In this document: piece after piece, positions 50,733 to 60,850 of the stretch
Numbering within the stretch: the stretch's first letter is position 1
Layout: the number at the start of each line of letters is the position of its first letter
Assembly (NCBI GenBank): GCA_039105265.1
Contig: JAPFFF010000010.1
Coordinates: 744,001-808,000, forward strand
From: Tritrichomonas musculus
Lineage: Eukaryota; Parabasalia; Tritrichomonadida; Tritrichomonadidae
Direction of reading: 5' to 3'
Length of the DNA stretch: 64,000 bases
Program-made: the position numbers and the translations under genes
The notes under the pieces: generated by a model
Databases searched by the model: none
What the model was told of the DNA's origin: nothing
The model's input: only the letters and a program-made list of their open reading frames with translations

Positions 50733-53700
50733 ATGTTTTTTACCATTCTTTTGGCACAAGCATTAGGCGAAAGAACTACTACATGTACTGCTCAAAAAAC
50801 ATTATTTGATATAACTGAGAGTAACTATGATCAGATAATTGGAGGAAATAGAGCAGTATTAGTGAGAATGCAAAATGAAGGATGCCCTTATGCGGCAACA
50901 TCAGAACAATATTGGCGAGAAGCAGCTGAACTCTTTCCAAATATTATATTTGCTCGTGCTGAATGCATATACAATGAAAAAGTATGCTCAAAATTAGGTG
51001 CAAATGTTTCACCATCCCATGCATTATTTTTACCAAATTCTACACAAATAAAAGATTCTTTTGGAAACCCGGATGAAATATCAAGTTCTTCATCATATTA
51101 TGCTAATTTCATTTACCAAAACCTTCAATTTTATCCATTTGATACAGCTACTATCGATGATTTAATACCAGAGTCTACACACAAATTCTTTTTATCATAC
51201 AAATATCCAGTTTTCATTTTATATGATTCAACATGTAACGAAGATTCTGATTTCTTAGCTCAGTGGCTTATTTATGCTACTGACGATCATATTACATCTG
51301 ATGATTATGGTTTTGGTAAGCTTGATTGCTCAAAATATTTAGAAGAATGTAATAAGTGGGGGGCTACATATCCATCTGCTAACGTTTTTTCCCGTGAAAA
51401 AGCAATCAGTGTTAGTATCACCGAGACTGACTCTTTATCAGATCGAGTTAAATCTGCAATTCTATTTATTGATGATACTAAAGAAACTTACCCAACTCCA
51501 GCACCATATGTACCAAATATTCCTACACCAGTTCCTGTTATACCAAATACCCAGACCATAACTGTTGATTCTCTTCAAAACCGAGATATTTCAGATATTA
51601 GAACCAAATATGCTACAGCGAAAGCTAGAACAAATACCGGCGATGACTTTACTGGAAATGCAGATGTACATGCTTGCAATGATGTTTCATTAAAACCAGA
51701 AGTTATTACAGATTCAGTTCGATTATTAAACTTTTATAGAGAACTTGCAGGATTACCAAATACAGTTACAAATGACGAATCTCTTAACGATGGCTGCTAT
51801 TTGGCAGCGAAGTATTCTTCAAGAACTGGCACAATATCTCATGATGCAAATGATTATTTTAAGAAATATTGCAGTTTCGACGCCAAGTGGAATATAATTA
51901 AGGAAACATTAAAAGGATCAAATCTTGCAAATGGAAATGCGCATGCATTAGATTCACTTAGTGGACTCTTTGACGATGAAGGTTCAAGCAACGAAGGAGT
52001 TATTGGTCATCGTCGATGGTTTCTTTATCCATTCTTAAAGTCAATTGGTGTTGGCTTTTACCCAGTTTCCAGACATTCAATGACAGGTTATTACGTGCAA
52101 TATCCACCAACAACCGTTTATGGGCTCAATTATGGAACTTATACAGATGTAAAATACACCAATATCAACTTTATATCATGGCCATCTGCAGGACCTTTTC
52201 CTCATGATCGACTTCCATCATCATGGACAGTTTATTACCACAAATTCCAAGACGCAGATGTTACCGTAGATGATATTGTAATTAAGCTTTCCCGAGATGA
52301 TGGACAACTCTTAGAAACCTCCAGAATCGATCTATCCAAATCTTATTACGGATTGACAGGTACATTAATTTTCAAGCTAACTGATAAATCATTAAATTTA
52401 ATAACTGCTGGCCACAGTATCCATGTGCAAATTTATCTGTTAAAAGGAGATACTAGAGACTGTCTTGACTATACCGTTCACTTCTTTGATGATCAAAAGG
52501 AAGAAACTGTTTGTTTCTATAACACAGACTCTTCTAAATGCCCTTCAACAATTGACCAATCCAAACGTTATGGTAAAGGCCAATATGAAAACTATCGTCC
52601 AACTGGTATTTTACGCACTATCATCTATGTCGCAGAAGACATTACTCTTAGTGCAGACCTTAATTTTGACTTTTCATCTTCGTTTATCGTTAAAGGTGAA
52701 AGAATTAATGGGAAAATAATCGTTGGAGCTGGAAATCAACTTGATATTCATGATGCAAGTCTTACTGATATTGTTTTAAAAAACAATCCTGATACCTTAA
52801 AGAGTGGAGTTTTAATGACACCAGGAAAAACCAAATCTGTGACGATTGAGTTCACCTCAACTCCAACTAGAACAACACGATTCCGTATTTTGACCTATGT
52901 TGGTTCATACACCGATATCGAGCATCCAAAGATTATCACAGGCAACAATTACAACTACTTCTTCACACTTGCTTACAATGATGACAAGACATACCTAGTT
53001 TGCACACCAGTTTCATACATAGAATATGCATGCCATGGAGGAGAAAGAAATTACGGAATTGATTCATCAATCAAATGTTTCGCATTTAGTGAATCCAATC
53101 AACTTAGAAGCATTTCAACCAAAAAGAAGATGATCCGTGTTTATTCAGATGCAAGTGATTTAGAAGTTGCTGCTACAAACTTACCTGATAATTATGTTGA
53201 TTATGAATTTTTAATTTCGCCAGGAAAAATTAATGTACAGTATTCAAGAGCGCTTGATCATCGTGCTAAAACAATTACCATTAAAAATTATAAAGGAGGT
53301 ACTATCAGTCCAACTTTCACTCTTTCAGAGTTAGGTCTATCAAGTTATGAAGAATCATTATCTATTTACCCATTCACTAACCTTTATTTGATCAATTTAG
53401 ATTCATCATATACATCCAAAGTTTCACTACCATATTTATTAGGCGATGAAGCAGCTAAAGAAAAGCTTAAACTCAAAGAACTAACTACATATGATGAAAG
53501 TATAAATCCATTTGCAGACGAAAACGGTTATTATATTTATTCAGGTTCATCATCTGTTAGCTATCCCAAGATTTCATTTATTACAAATGGATTGCATGAT
53601 GAATATACATTTAATAGAACTGTTGGTTATTATCAATTAGATATATATGTCAAACCAACACAACAAACTTTATCGAAACCGATTACGATAAACTTAGCTC

Positions 53701-55910
53701 CGCAAGTTGATATGAACCGGAGAATTGACAATATATACATTCAAAACTATGAAGATGTAACTATTAAAACTAAAAAGCACCAACTTAAATATGGTTCATA
53801 TACCTATACATTAACCTACTTTCAATACGTTAGGCTAGTTAATGTTTCAAAGGTAGAATTCATTGACACTGAAGGGCAAAATCCAGATTCGATTACGACA
53901 GATATAATTGGTACAGCTAATCTTGAAATAGTATCACGACCAGATAAGCCAGTTACTTTCAGCCAACTTGTTTTTAGAACAGATAATGTAGTTACTGGGA
54001 ATAAATGCACTTGTACTAAAGCTATAGTTGCAGAATCTAAGCCAACTATTAAAATGATGAATATTGCTACGTTGACTGTATATGGCGATTCTCAGCCTCT
54101 GATTACTAATTGCACCATTAATTCAATTGAAATTCAATTTGGAGAAACGGATTTATTCTTTCCGCAATTACTTCTTAAAAATACCCAAGTTAAACAAAAT
54201 GTTAAAATAGCAATTAAATCAAAGGATTATTACTATAGCAAAAAAATTAATTCATTAGGAGATAATCCATCTCTTCTTATCGCATCATTAGATATTCAAT
54301 TGATTGAGTCATTAAAGAATGGATTAACTTCTTCCATAATTGATGACTGGGGCTATGATTCAACGAACACAAAGTACAAGTTCATTCTATCTAAAGATAA
54401 AAAAGGTATTTATGTTGTTAAAAATGCTTTTGATGAAAATAATGCTCCTGATTCTATTCCTACTGATGTTGAGTATTTGGTTAGTGATAACAACTTTGAT
54501 ATTAATCCTCCACCTCCACCTGATAGAACACCACAAGCGACTTATCCACCACAACAAACACAAGAACAGCCAACATCTATTAGTTCTTCTTCAAACGATG
54601 AAAAAAATCCAACTCAAGAAGCAACTCCAGAAGCAACTCAAGAAGCAACTCCAGAAGCAACTCAAGAAGCAACTCCAGAAGCAACTCAAGAAGCAACTCC
54701 AGAAGCAACTCCAGTAGCAACTCCAATCCCTGCTCCTACTAAAGAGCCAGAAGATTCTGTTTCTAAATTAGACATAGCTGAAGGTGCTACTGAAGAAGAG
54801 TTGAATAAAACGTTAATTGATCATTTCAAGAACCATGATTCTCCATCAGGATCTGCTTCTGTTGTAATTGTTGACATATCCGAAGTTAACTTTAACACTG
54901 AACTTGAAGACAATCAATATATCAAACCAAAAGAAGGTTCAACTGTCAACTACAACGGTGGTAAGCTGAATCTTGTTCTTCCAGAAGAAGTAACAGTAAA
55001 CATTGACAACGCAGAAAACTCCAAACTTTCATTGAAAGGAGAAGGAAATATAAATATCAGCATAAAAGATTTTCAGTCAAATAACCTCTATTTTAGCAGG
55101 AGTTCAATTATAAATGGAACTGTTAGAATAACTGTACCAAATAAAATTGAATCGGTCATATTTGAATATCTCGATTTGGAGTCGATTGGAGATCTTTCAA
55201 TTAATAATGACCAGGGAGACTCTCAAAATACCGAGCTAATTGTACGAAATTTAAACACCAAATACAATTCAAATATTAAGATTAGAAACATGAAAATAGA
55301 GAAGACTTTGAATGTTGTTCAATCTTCAACTTTGAATGTTGATAACGTTACGCTTGATGGAGCAACCATCAAATATGAAATCTTCGACTATGTCAGTCTT
55401 CTTGATAGTACATTCTTCGAAGGAAAGTTTAATGATCCACCTAAATCGATCGTATTGGACAAGCAAATAAGTCAAGATATCACCGAAAAAGTTGAATACT
55501 CGATCATTTCTGGTTCGTTTGAAAAAGCGCCTTGCTCAAAGTGGTTAGAATCAATTAGCTATGGTAATACTAAATTCAATGAAAAGAAATGTATTGAAAA
55601 CAGCATTTCTCTTTCTGAAGAAAAAATGAGAATCGTTTTAAGCTATGTTCCTCAAAACGTAAATAATGGAAGTAGCAATAACAAATTAGGAAAAGGATAT
55701 ATCATTGGAATTGTTATTGGAGTTGTTGCTGCAATTGCAATTGCAATTGTTATTGTTGTCATCATCGTTATGCATAAGCGTAAGAAGAATTACGAAGAGT
55801 CAACTGAAGGTGCTGATTTAAATGAATTGGGTAATAATAATAATACTGATGAAAAGAATGAAGCTCAAATTGATGCTGAAAATAATAAGCAAAGAGATGA
55901 AGAGCTTTAA
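50733..55910 (+). CDS. Giant type I membrane protein: thioredoxin-like + CAP domain
   Basis: The protein has 1725 aa and is intronless. The signal peptide is MFFTILLAQALG. Residues about 20-250 are two thioredoxin-fold-like domains without CxxC (first: LVRMQNEGCPYAATSEQYWREAAELFPNI, second: PVFILYDSTCNEDSDFLAQWL, broken here for length). Residues about 320-450 are a CAP/SCP-like domain (VRLLNFYRELAGLP, CYLAAKYSS, GVIGHRRWFLYPF), followed by a beta-sandwich region with YYVQYPP and SAGPFPHDRLPSSW. A long beta-rich ectodomain, largely unrecognised, runs to about 1250. Then come a PTQEATPEATQEATPEA stalk, another beta-rich region, a transmembrane helix near residue 1660 (GIVIGVVAAIAIAIVIVVII) and an Asn/Glu-rich cytoplasmic tail. 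Likely a cell-surface protein; the CAP domain is of the bacterial-like type. Ligand unknown. Confidence 0.88.
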   Translation: MFFTILLAQALGERTTTCTAQKTLFDITESNYDQIIGGNRAVLVRMQNEGCPYAATSEQYWREAAELFPNIIFARAECIYNEKVCSKLGANVSPSHALFLPNSTQIKDSFGNPDEISSSSSYYANFIYQNLQFYPFDTATIDDLIPESTHKFFLSYKYPVFILYDSTCNEDSDFLAQWLIYATDDHITSDDYGFGKLDCSKYLEECNKWGATYPSANVFSREKAISVSITETDSLSDRVKSAILFIDDTKETYPTPAPYVPNIPTPVPVIPNTQTITVDSLQNRDISDIRTKYATAKARTNTGDDFTGNADVHACNDVSLKPEVITDSVRLLNFYRELAGLPNTVTNDESLNDGCYLAAKYSSRTGTISHDANDYFKKYCSFDAKWNIIKETLKGSNLANGNAHALDSLSGLFDDEGSSNEGVIGHRRWFLYPFLKSIGVGFYPVSRHSMTGYYVQYPPTTVYGLNYGTYTDVKYTNINFISWPSAGPFPHDRLPSSWTVYYHKFQDADVTVDDIVIKLSRDDGQLLETSRIDLSKSYYGLTGTLIFKLTDKSLNLITAGHSIHVQIYLLKGDTRDCLDYTVHFFDDQKEETVCFYNTDSSKCPSTIDQSKRYGKGQYENYRPTGILRTIIYVAEDITLSADLNFDFSSSFIVKGERINGKIIVGAGNQLDIHDASLTDIVLKNNPDTLKSGVLMTPGKTKSVTIEFTSTPTRTTRFRILTYVGSYTDIEHPKIITGNNYNYFFTLAYNDDKTYLVCTPVSYIEYACHGGERNYGIDSSIKCFAFSESNQLRSISTKKKMIRVYSDASDLEVAATNLPDNYVDYEFLISPGKINVQYSRALDHRAKTITIKNYKGGTISPTFTLSELGLSSYEESLSIYPFTNLYLINLDSSYTSKVSLPYLLGDEAAKEKLKLKELTTYDESINPFADENGYYIYSGSSSVSYPKISFITNGLHDEYTFNRTVGYYQLDIYVKPTQQTLSKPITINLAPQVDMNRRIDNIYIQNYEDVTIKTKKHQLKYGSYTYTLTYFQYVRLVNVSKVEFIDTEGQNPDSITTDIIGTANLEIVSRPDKPVTFSQLVFRTDNVVTGNKCTCTKAIVAESKPTIKMMNIATLTVYGDSQPLITNCTINSIEIQFGETDLFFPQLLLKNTQVKQNVKIAIKSKDYYYSKKINSLGDNPSLLIASLDIQLIESLKNGLTSSIIDDWGYDSTNTKYKFILSKDKKGIYVVKNAFDENNAPDSIPTDVEYLVSDNNFDINPPPPPDRTPQATYPPQQTQEQPTSISSSSNDEKNPTQEATPEATQEATPEATQEATPEATQEATPEATPVATPIPAPTKEPEDSVSKLDIAEGATEEELNKTLIDHFKNHDSPSGSASVVIVDISEVNFNTELEDNQYIKPKEGSTVNYNGGKLNLVLPEEVTVNIDNAENSKLSLKGEGNINISIKDFQSNNLYFSRSSIINGTVRITVPNKIESVIFEYLDLESIGDLSINNDQGDSQNTELIVRNLNTKYNSNIKIRNMKIEKTLNVVQSSTLNVDNVTLDGATIKYEIFDYVSLLDSTFFEGKFNDPPKSIVLDKQISQDITEKVEYSIISGSFEKAPCSKWLESISYGNTKFNEKKCIENSISLSEEKMRIVLSYVPQNVNNGSSNNKLGKGYIIGIVIGVVAAIAIAIVIVVIIVMHKRKKNYEESTEGADLNELGNNNNTDEKNEAQIDAENNKQRDEEL
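54617..54725. repeat. Coding 24-bp repeat (QEATPEAT stalk)
   Basis: About four copies of ACTCAAGAAGCAACTCCAGA plus AGCA, encoding the Thr/Pro/Glu-rich stalk of the protein above. Confidence 0.85.
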
Positions 55911-56700
55911 AACATTACTCTGATGTAAAAACAACAAATTGACATTTTGAGCTTCCTGTACGTTTTATTTAAATTAAGGGAATTTTTGCATTCAAAAAAA
56001 TAAAAAAATGGAATTATCATTTCTAATTATAAAATAAATTTATATAAAAGGTAATTACCCCTCACTCGCTACAAATGAAGAAATTTTTGTACGTTATAAA
56101 TTTGAGTATAATTTTCTATATTTTTTTTAAGAGTTAACTATTGTTTAGTTAACAAACCTTTTTTAATTAAAACTATGAGAAATATAATGAAAAACTTCTG
56201 TATAAAGCAATATTCATAAGCAAATCAGAACGCATGAAACTTCTGAGATTTTGTTGAAAGTAATATATATTAAAGATAATTATATTATAATATTATATTA
56301 ATGATTTATTTTTAATTATCTTGCTTAGATATCAAGATATGCTCAAAAATATTTTTCACATTTTCTGTAGAATTGAATAAGAAAATCCAGAATAATGTAA
56401 AATTAACTTTTCTCGAAAACGGTGCGCAAGAATTTCCTGGAATTTATTTTTGTTATGCATTAAAATAAATACTATGTTATTATATTATTGTTATACATGC
56501 ATATTCGGTACCTGTTCTTTTATAAATCGATTTTTAATTATTTTGAGTAAATATTATGAAAATAGCATATTTCGCGTTTTCTCGGGGGTATATGCATAAG
56601 CTTAGCTTTTCGTTAATATTCGAATTCTGTATGATTTGTAGAGTATTTTTTACTATGGAGTCATCTCAAAATAACCTATAGGTGTTAATTCATACATATT
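55911..56700. other. Intergenic, no gene seen
   Basis: AT-rich with a less biased stretch at about 56400-56620; no readable frame. Confidence 0.5.
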
Positions 56701-57007
56701 TTTAAACAGCCATTCCAGCCATCAACTGCTCTATTGATGCATTAGTTATTTCAATTTGTGATCTTCCATCAGGTTTAACGGCTCTAATCTTAAGTAATGC
56801 GTCTTCAAAACATATTGCAGTAGCTCTATATTTCTTTATAGCTGCAGTTTTCTTAACTCAGTAGTATACGTTAGGCTGTGCGTCCTAAACGTCCGCCCAG
56901 ACCTAACCGCACATATTATTTCACCAAGGCCATTTATAAACATTTTTTCTCTATTTTTATTTTTATATTTATATTTTTATATTTTTTATCTTCATATCAA
57001 AAAACAA

Positions 57008-57307
57008 ATGTGGAGAAAAAGAAGGAACTATATGATCACATTCTGGACACATGAATACCCTAAAGAGCTGCAAGATAACTCCACTTATCTAGATACATGC
57101 GAGGATACTTGTGAGAATGGCAGATATCATGGTCATGCATTCATTTTTTTCAAAAATCCAGAAGATATGAAGTGTGTTAAGAGCTTATTTGGTCACAATG
57201 CTCATTTAGAAGTGCCTCGTAGAAACAGCTGGTGTATTCGATATATACTGAATAACAATACGAGAAAACATGACTTCCAAGAATTTGGTGAACGACCATT
57301 AGATTAA
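57008..57307 (+). CDS. Rep-like HUH endonuclease domain (fossil)
   Basis: A 99-aa frame. It reads like the N-terminal HUH domain of CRESS-DNA virus Rep: MITFWTHEYP (motif I region), GRYHGHAFIFF with the H-x-H metal site, and IRYILNNN followed by FQEFGERP (motif III region). Truncated relative to a full Rep. A TCATA initiator-like site lies 15 bases upstream. Part of the fossil above. Confidence 0.65.
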   Translation: MWRKRRNYMITFWTHEYPKELQDNSTYLDTCEDTCENGRYHGHAFIFFKNPEDMKCVKSLFGHNAHLEVPRRNSWCIRYILNNNTRKHDFQEFGERPLD

Positions 57308-57324
57308 TTTCTTGTATTTGAAAA

Positions 57325-57636
57325 ATGAGCTTTGTTCCATTAAAAGGCTTTATAAATGACTATGATATTTTAAATAAATACCCTTTCACCATAAGAAATA
57401 AGAAGACACGTAAACCATTGAAAGATTCAAAACATAATGAAGGTTATTTGACGGTTAATTTGAATGGTGTAAACTATTTAAAACACGTTATTATTGCCAA
57501 ACAATTTTTACCTAACGATGATCCTGTTCACAAAAAAGAAGTCGATCATAAAAACCGTAATCGTAAAGATAACCCTCTATGTAATTTACGATTGGTAACG
57601 CATTCTGAAAACAATTATAATCGTAAAATGCCGTAA
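57325..57636 (+). CDS. HNH endonuclease-like ORF (fossil element)
   Basis: A 103-aa frame, 17 bases after the Rep-like ORF. It has NUMOD4/HNH_3-type features: GYLTVNLNGVNYLKHVIIA, then KKEVDHKNRNRKDNPLCNLR and LVTHSENNYNRK, with the typical VDH..N..DN..NL pattern. Such proteins are free-standing nicking or homing endonucleases in viruses and mobile DNA. Part of the fossil cluster. Confidence 0.75.
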   Translation: MSFVPLKGFINDYDILNKYPFTIRNKKTRKPLKDSKHNEGYLTVNLNGVNYLKHVIIAKQFLPNDDPVHKKEVDHKNRNRKDNPLCNLRLVTHSENNYNRKMP

Positions 57637-57830
57637 TTTATTTTTATTCAAAATGACAGATATAATAATTATTCAAGGTCAAATTCGTTTCAATCCACCT
57701 ATAACAAATCAAAAAGTTACAGATTTGAAAAGAGTCTTTATTTCTACCCCTACATTTTATAATATTGGATATAAAATATATATATTATATATTATAATTA
57801 TTAAATAAATTATTTATTAAGATAAATATA

Positions 57831-58738
57831 AATTTATTTAATTTTATTTTTTATTCAATTTAGTTGTACGACCTTTAGATAAAATATCGTTCATTTTGTC
57901 CACTTTTTGAATTGTTTTTGTACTTTGATATTTTACTTTCATTTATCGATAAATCAATTTATTTCTGTGTATTTGCACCACTTCTATCAAACTTGTAAAA
58001 ACGTTTAAAATTTAAAATCAGAAGTTAGTTATTAAAAGTTAAACTTTTTGACAACTTGGATTTTTAAAACATGAATAATGTTTTTCCCCTACGATAGTTT
58101 TTTTTCTTGCCTTTATTAAATTTGCTTAAAAACCACTATAGTATATAATATTTCAATATGAAGTCGAAATGACGATTTTCAATAACAAATTAAGTGGTGC
58201 TCCTTTTTTAATCAACTCAATAAAAGATAATATTAAAAACACTAAAAAATAATTCAATAAAGAATTTTCTCCTGATAGATATTTAAGTAATGCTAATCCT
58301 TTTAAAAAGATATTTTTTTTTATCACCTTAAGTGGATTTCTTTAAAAAGGAAGTTTATTTATCACCTTAAATAAATCCATTTCTCAACCTTATAATGTTC
58401 AATTTTTCAAAAATCATCGCTATTTTACCATATCCAGAAGGCTAATCCTTTTAATTGAAAAATTCAATGATATTTCAATTTCATATTTTTTCTAAAAGAA
58501 AAAAATATTATTTTTTTCTCTATAAAAATACTTATAAATTATAATTAATTAAAAATTAAAAAAGAGAATTATTTCAAAGATTATTTTAGAACGACGATAA
58601 TTATTTTTTGAAATGGCAATAGAAAATTGAATTCATAAAGACAAATATAGTATTTAAAAAATTCAATAATCGGTCATGTTTTCTGAATATATAAAAAAAT
58701 ATATCCAAAATGATAGTATCTTCATTTTTACTTTTATT
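57831..58738. other. Intergenic with weak coding traces
   Basis: A short plus-strand frame at 58168-58251 (MTIFNNKLSGAPFLINSIKD) continues as scattered readable bits. I do not recognise it. The rest is AT-rich. The PITP promoter is at the end. Confidence 0.4.
58722..58726 (+). promoter_or_regulatory. TCAYW initiator of the PITP gene
   Basis: TCATT with its A 15 bases before ATG 58739. It falls inside the longer open frame that begins at 58676, which argues for the 58739 start. Confidence 0.6.
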
Positions 58739-59689
58739 ATGAAGATTTACGAATACCGTATTATATGTCCATGTTCTGTGGACCAATACAAAGTCGGCAG
58801 TATTTACATGACAGCAAAGCGTTCCGAGGAAGAAAGTAAACAAGTTAAAGGAGAAGGTATTGAAACTGTCAAAAATGAATCTTTTACGAATGAAAAAGAA
58901 TCCGGAATGTACACGTACAAAATCTTGCATTTCAAGACAAAGATCCCTTCATCAGTAAGATGGGCAATTCCAGACTCTTTTTATCATTTCCATGAGCAAT
59001 CTTGGAACTCATTTCCTCACGTTCATACTCAATACCACGTCCCTGGAATGGGTGATAATTTTAGCATGAGCATTGATTCATATTATGCACCATACAAGAA
59101 GGATGAACCTGTTCCAGATAATTTATTAAATCTTTCAAAAGATGATTTGGCGGCAAGACAGATTGTTTATCTTGATATACTCGATGGAAAACCAAAGCCA
59201 GAACAAAATCGTGATTTATCTAACTGGATTTGCAAAGATTTGAACGTCAATGAAAAGTTTTCATCTTTCAGACCAGAAAAAAAGAAAAATACTTTCTTAA
59301 TTGATACAAAAGCTACCAATCCAGAAACAAAGCCACCTGAGTGGACAAACAAATTTAATGGTGAAATGATGATCGCTGTAAAAGTTGTCAAAATTAACTT
59401 TATATGGACAGGTCTTCAAACAATTGTTGAAAAGTACACAGCAGGTACATTTTACCATAACCTCTTCTTAGAAAATCATCGTGCAATGATGTTGTGGGGT
59501 AATGACTGGGCTAAAATGTCACTGGAAGATGTCAGGAAATTTGAATCTCAAGCCTATAGCCAAACAAATTCAATTGGATTCGAAAAAGGAGATGAAAACA
59601 AACCTAATGAGAATGCTGCAGTTTCAAACAAGAAGTCACCAGATACAGTAAATCCACCAAATCCTGCCGAAGCAAAAATTAACCATTGA
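58739..59689 (+). CDS. Phosphatidylinositol transfer protein (class I-like)
   Basis: The protein has 316 aa from the ATG at 58739 (MKIYEYRIICPCSVDQYKVG, matching the family start KEYRVILPVSVDEYQVG). The frame is open from an ATG at 58676, but the extra 21 residues have no family counterpart. PITPs carry phosphatidylinositol and phosphatidylcholine between membranes and supply PI to kinases. Visible family blocks are GEGIETVKNESF, GMYTYKILHFKTKIPSSVRW, HEQSWNSFPHVHT, IVYLDILDG, KINFIWTGLQTIVEKY and LLW-like MMLWGNDWAKMSLEDVRKFE. The core ends near residue 270; the remaining 45 residues are a polar Asn/Lys/Pro-rich tail. Cytosolic; no membrane segment. Confidence 0.93.
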   Translation: MKIYEYRIICPCSVDQYKVGSIYMTAKRSEEESKQVKGEGIETVKNESFTNEKESGMYTYKILHFKTKIPSSVRWAIPDSFYHFHEQSWNSFPHVHTQYHVPGMGDNFSMSIDSYYAPYKKDEPVPDNLLNLSKDDLAARQIVYLDILDGKPKPEQNRDLSNWICKDLNVNEKFSSFRPEKKKNTFLIDTKATNPETKPPEWTNKFNGEMMIAVKVVKINFIWTGLQTIVEKYTAGTFYHNLFLENHRAMMLWGNDWAKMSLEDVRKFESQAYSQTNSIGFEKGDENKPNENAAVSNKKSPDTVNPPNPAEAKINH

Positions 59690-59925
59690 ACTTGTGTTAT
59701 AAATAAATAAATAAATAAAAGTTATATAATATAATAATATTTAAAAAATTTTCAGACAATTTTTAGTAATAATTTTAATATTTTTTAAATTATCATTTTT
59801 TGAATAATAAAGTTCATATTTTAAAATTCAGCATCTTGCCATTAATCAATTCTGAGGATTATCATATTTACACTTCAACGGTAAAAATAACATCACGATA
59901 CTTATGAATTACAGGAAATGAATGA
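59690..59925. other. Short intergenic
   Basis: AT-rich, with ATAA repeats after the PITP stop. Confidence 0.5.
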
Positions 59926-60850
59926 TTCCTAGCAAATTTAATTGATATAGAATCCAAAAGTCTTTCATATTCCAGTTATGATATTAATATGCTCCAAAAC
60001 ATTCTTGTTGACATTACCAGAGGGATGATGTTACACAATCAATGTTTTATTCATCGTGATCTTAAACCAAAGAACATTCTCCTTGATTCAGAATTCCACC
60101 CGAGAATTACAGATTTTGGGCTGTCAAAATTTTTTGGCCACCACCTCTCCATGTCCACGTCGATGGTCAACGCCGGAACAACAGCCAAAATACGCCAGAA
60201 ATGATCAACAGCTATATCTTTAACACAAAAGCGAACGTTAACCCTTTCCGAATTTTAATGTATGAAATGATTAGCGGAAAACTAGCATACAATGACCTTC
60301 TTCATGGCGAGAAGATGATGAATGAGTTCCAATTTATTATGAAAGTCATTGAAGACCTTGGTCCAAAGTTTGACCTTCCGAATTTACCAAAATACAAAAG
60401 ATGTTCTTCTTTCACTTTTAAAGCAAGGATTTATTCAAATTGAGAAAAAAAATTATATCAGATATTATGACAAGAAACGATGTAAATAATTTCCCATACA
60501 GACATTATTTGTATGTAGCGATTAAAGCATTCATCAATGAAAACGATTCGAAAGCTATTGAAAGTGAAATAAAACAAAAATTTCAAAATTCTTCCTCAAT
60601 TTCAATCAGAAATTATTCATTCAATTGGTATTTGTCATTAAGAAAAATCATAATTTCATCTTCTGTGATTTCAATTGGAAAAAATGCATTCGATGGAATA
60701 AAATCGTTAAAAATCCATTGAAACATACAAAAAGTATTCAGCAATATGTTCAGTGAATGTTTATCATTGACACAGATCATAATTTCTTTTTCTGTAACTT
60801 CAATCGGAAGAAAAATTGATTTATATATTCTCAACAAGTATTTATACAAG
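59926..60850 (+). pseudogene. Dead LRR-kinase (kinase core plus LRR_5)
   Basis: Plus-strand remnant of a kinase gene. The first readable part (59926-60204) has [31 protein letters not shown] and DFGLSKFF. A frame change near 60190 leads to PEMINSYIF and FRILMYEMISGKLAYNDLL (to 60443). Another change leads to a linker and LRR_5 units (KIIISSSVISIGKNAFDG, then ISFSVTSIGRK) to about 60850. The glycine loop and N-lobe are missing, an in-frame stop precedes the remnant at 59923, and there are at least three breaks. The order is kinase then LRR, opposite to the gene at 23066-25114. Confidence 0.8.

Larger units (their letters stand above)
56700..57830. mobile_element. CRESS-virus-like Rep/HNH element fossil
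   Basis: A compact cluster: a short minus-strand coding end at about 56705-56865 (reads to ..EQLMAGMAV), a plus-strand Rep-like HUH domain (57008-57307), an HNH endonuclease-like ORF (57325-57636) and a small plus-strand ORF at about 57653-57800. Gene spacing is tight, as in viruses. The Rep is only the HUH part; the helicase is absent, so the element is incomplete. No terminal repeats were found. Treated as a fossil of a circular Rep-encoding virus or related element; age unclear, probably young, because the frames are still open. Confidence 0.55.

Noticed and set aside
56855-56935. Possible CRESS-type origin (TAGTATACG near an imperfect stem)
   Set aside because: The nonanucleotide does not match the usual NANTATTAC and the stem is poor.
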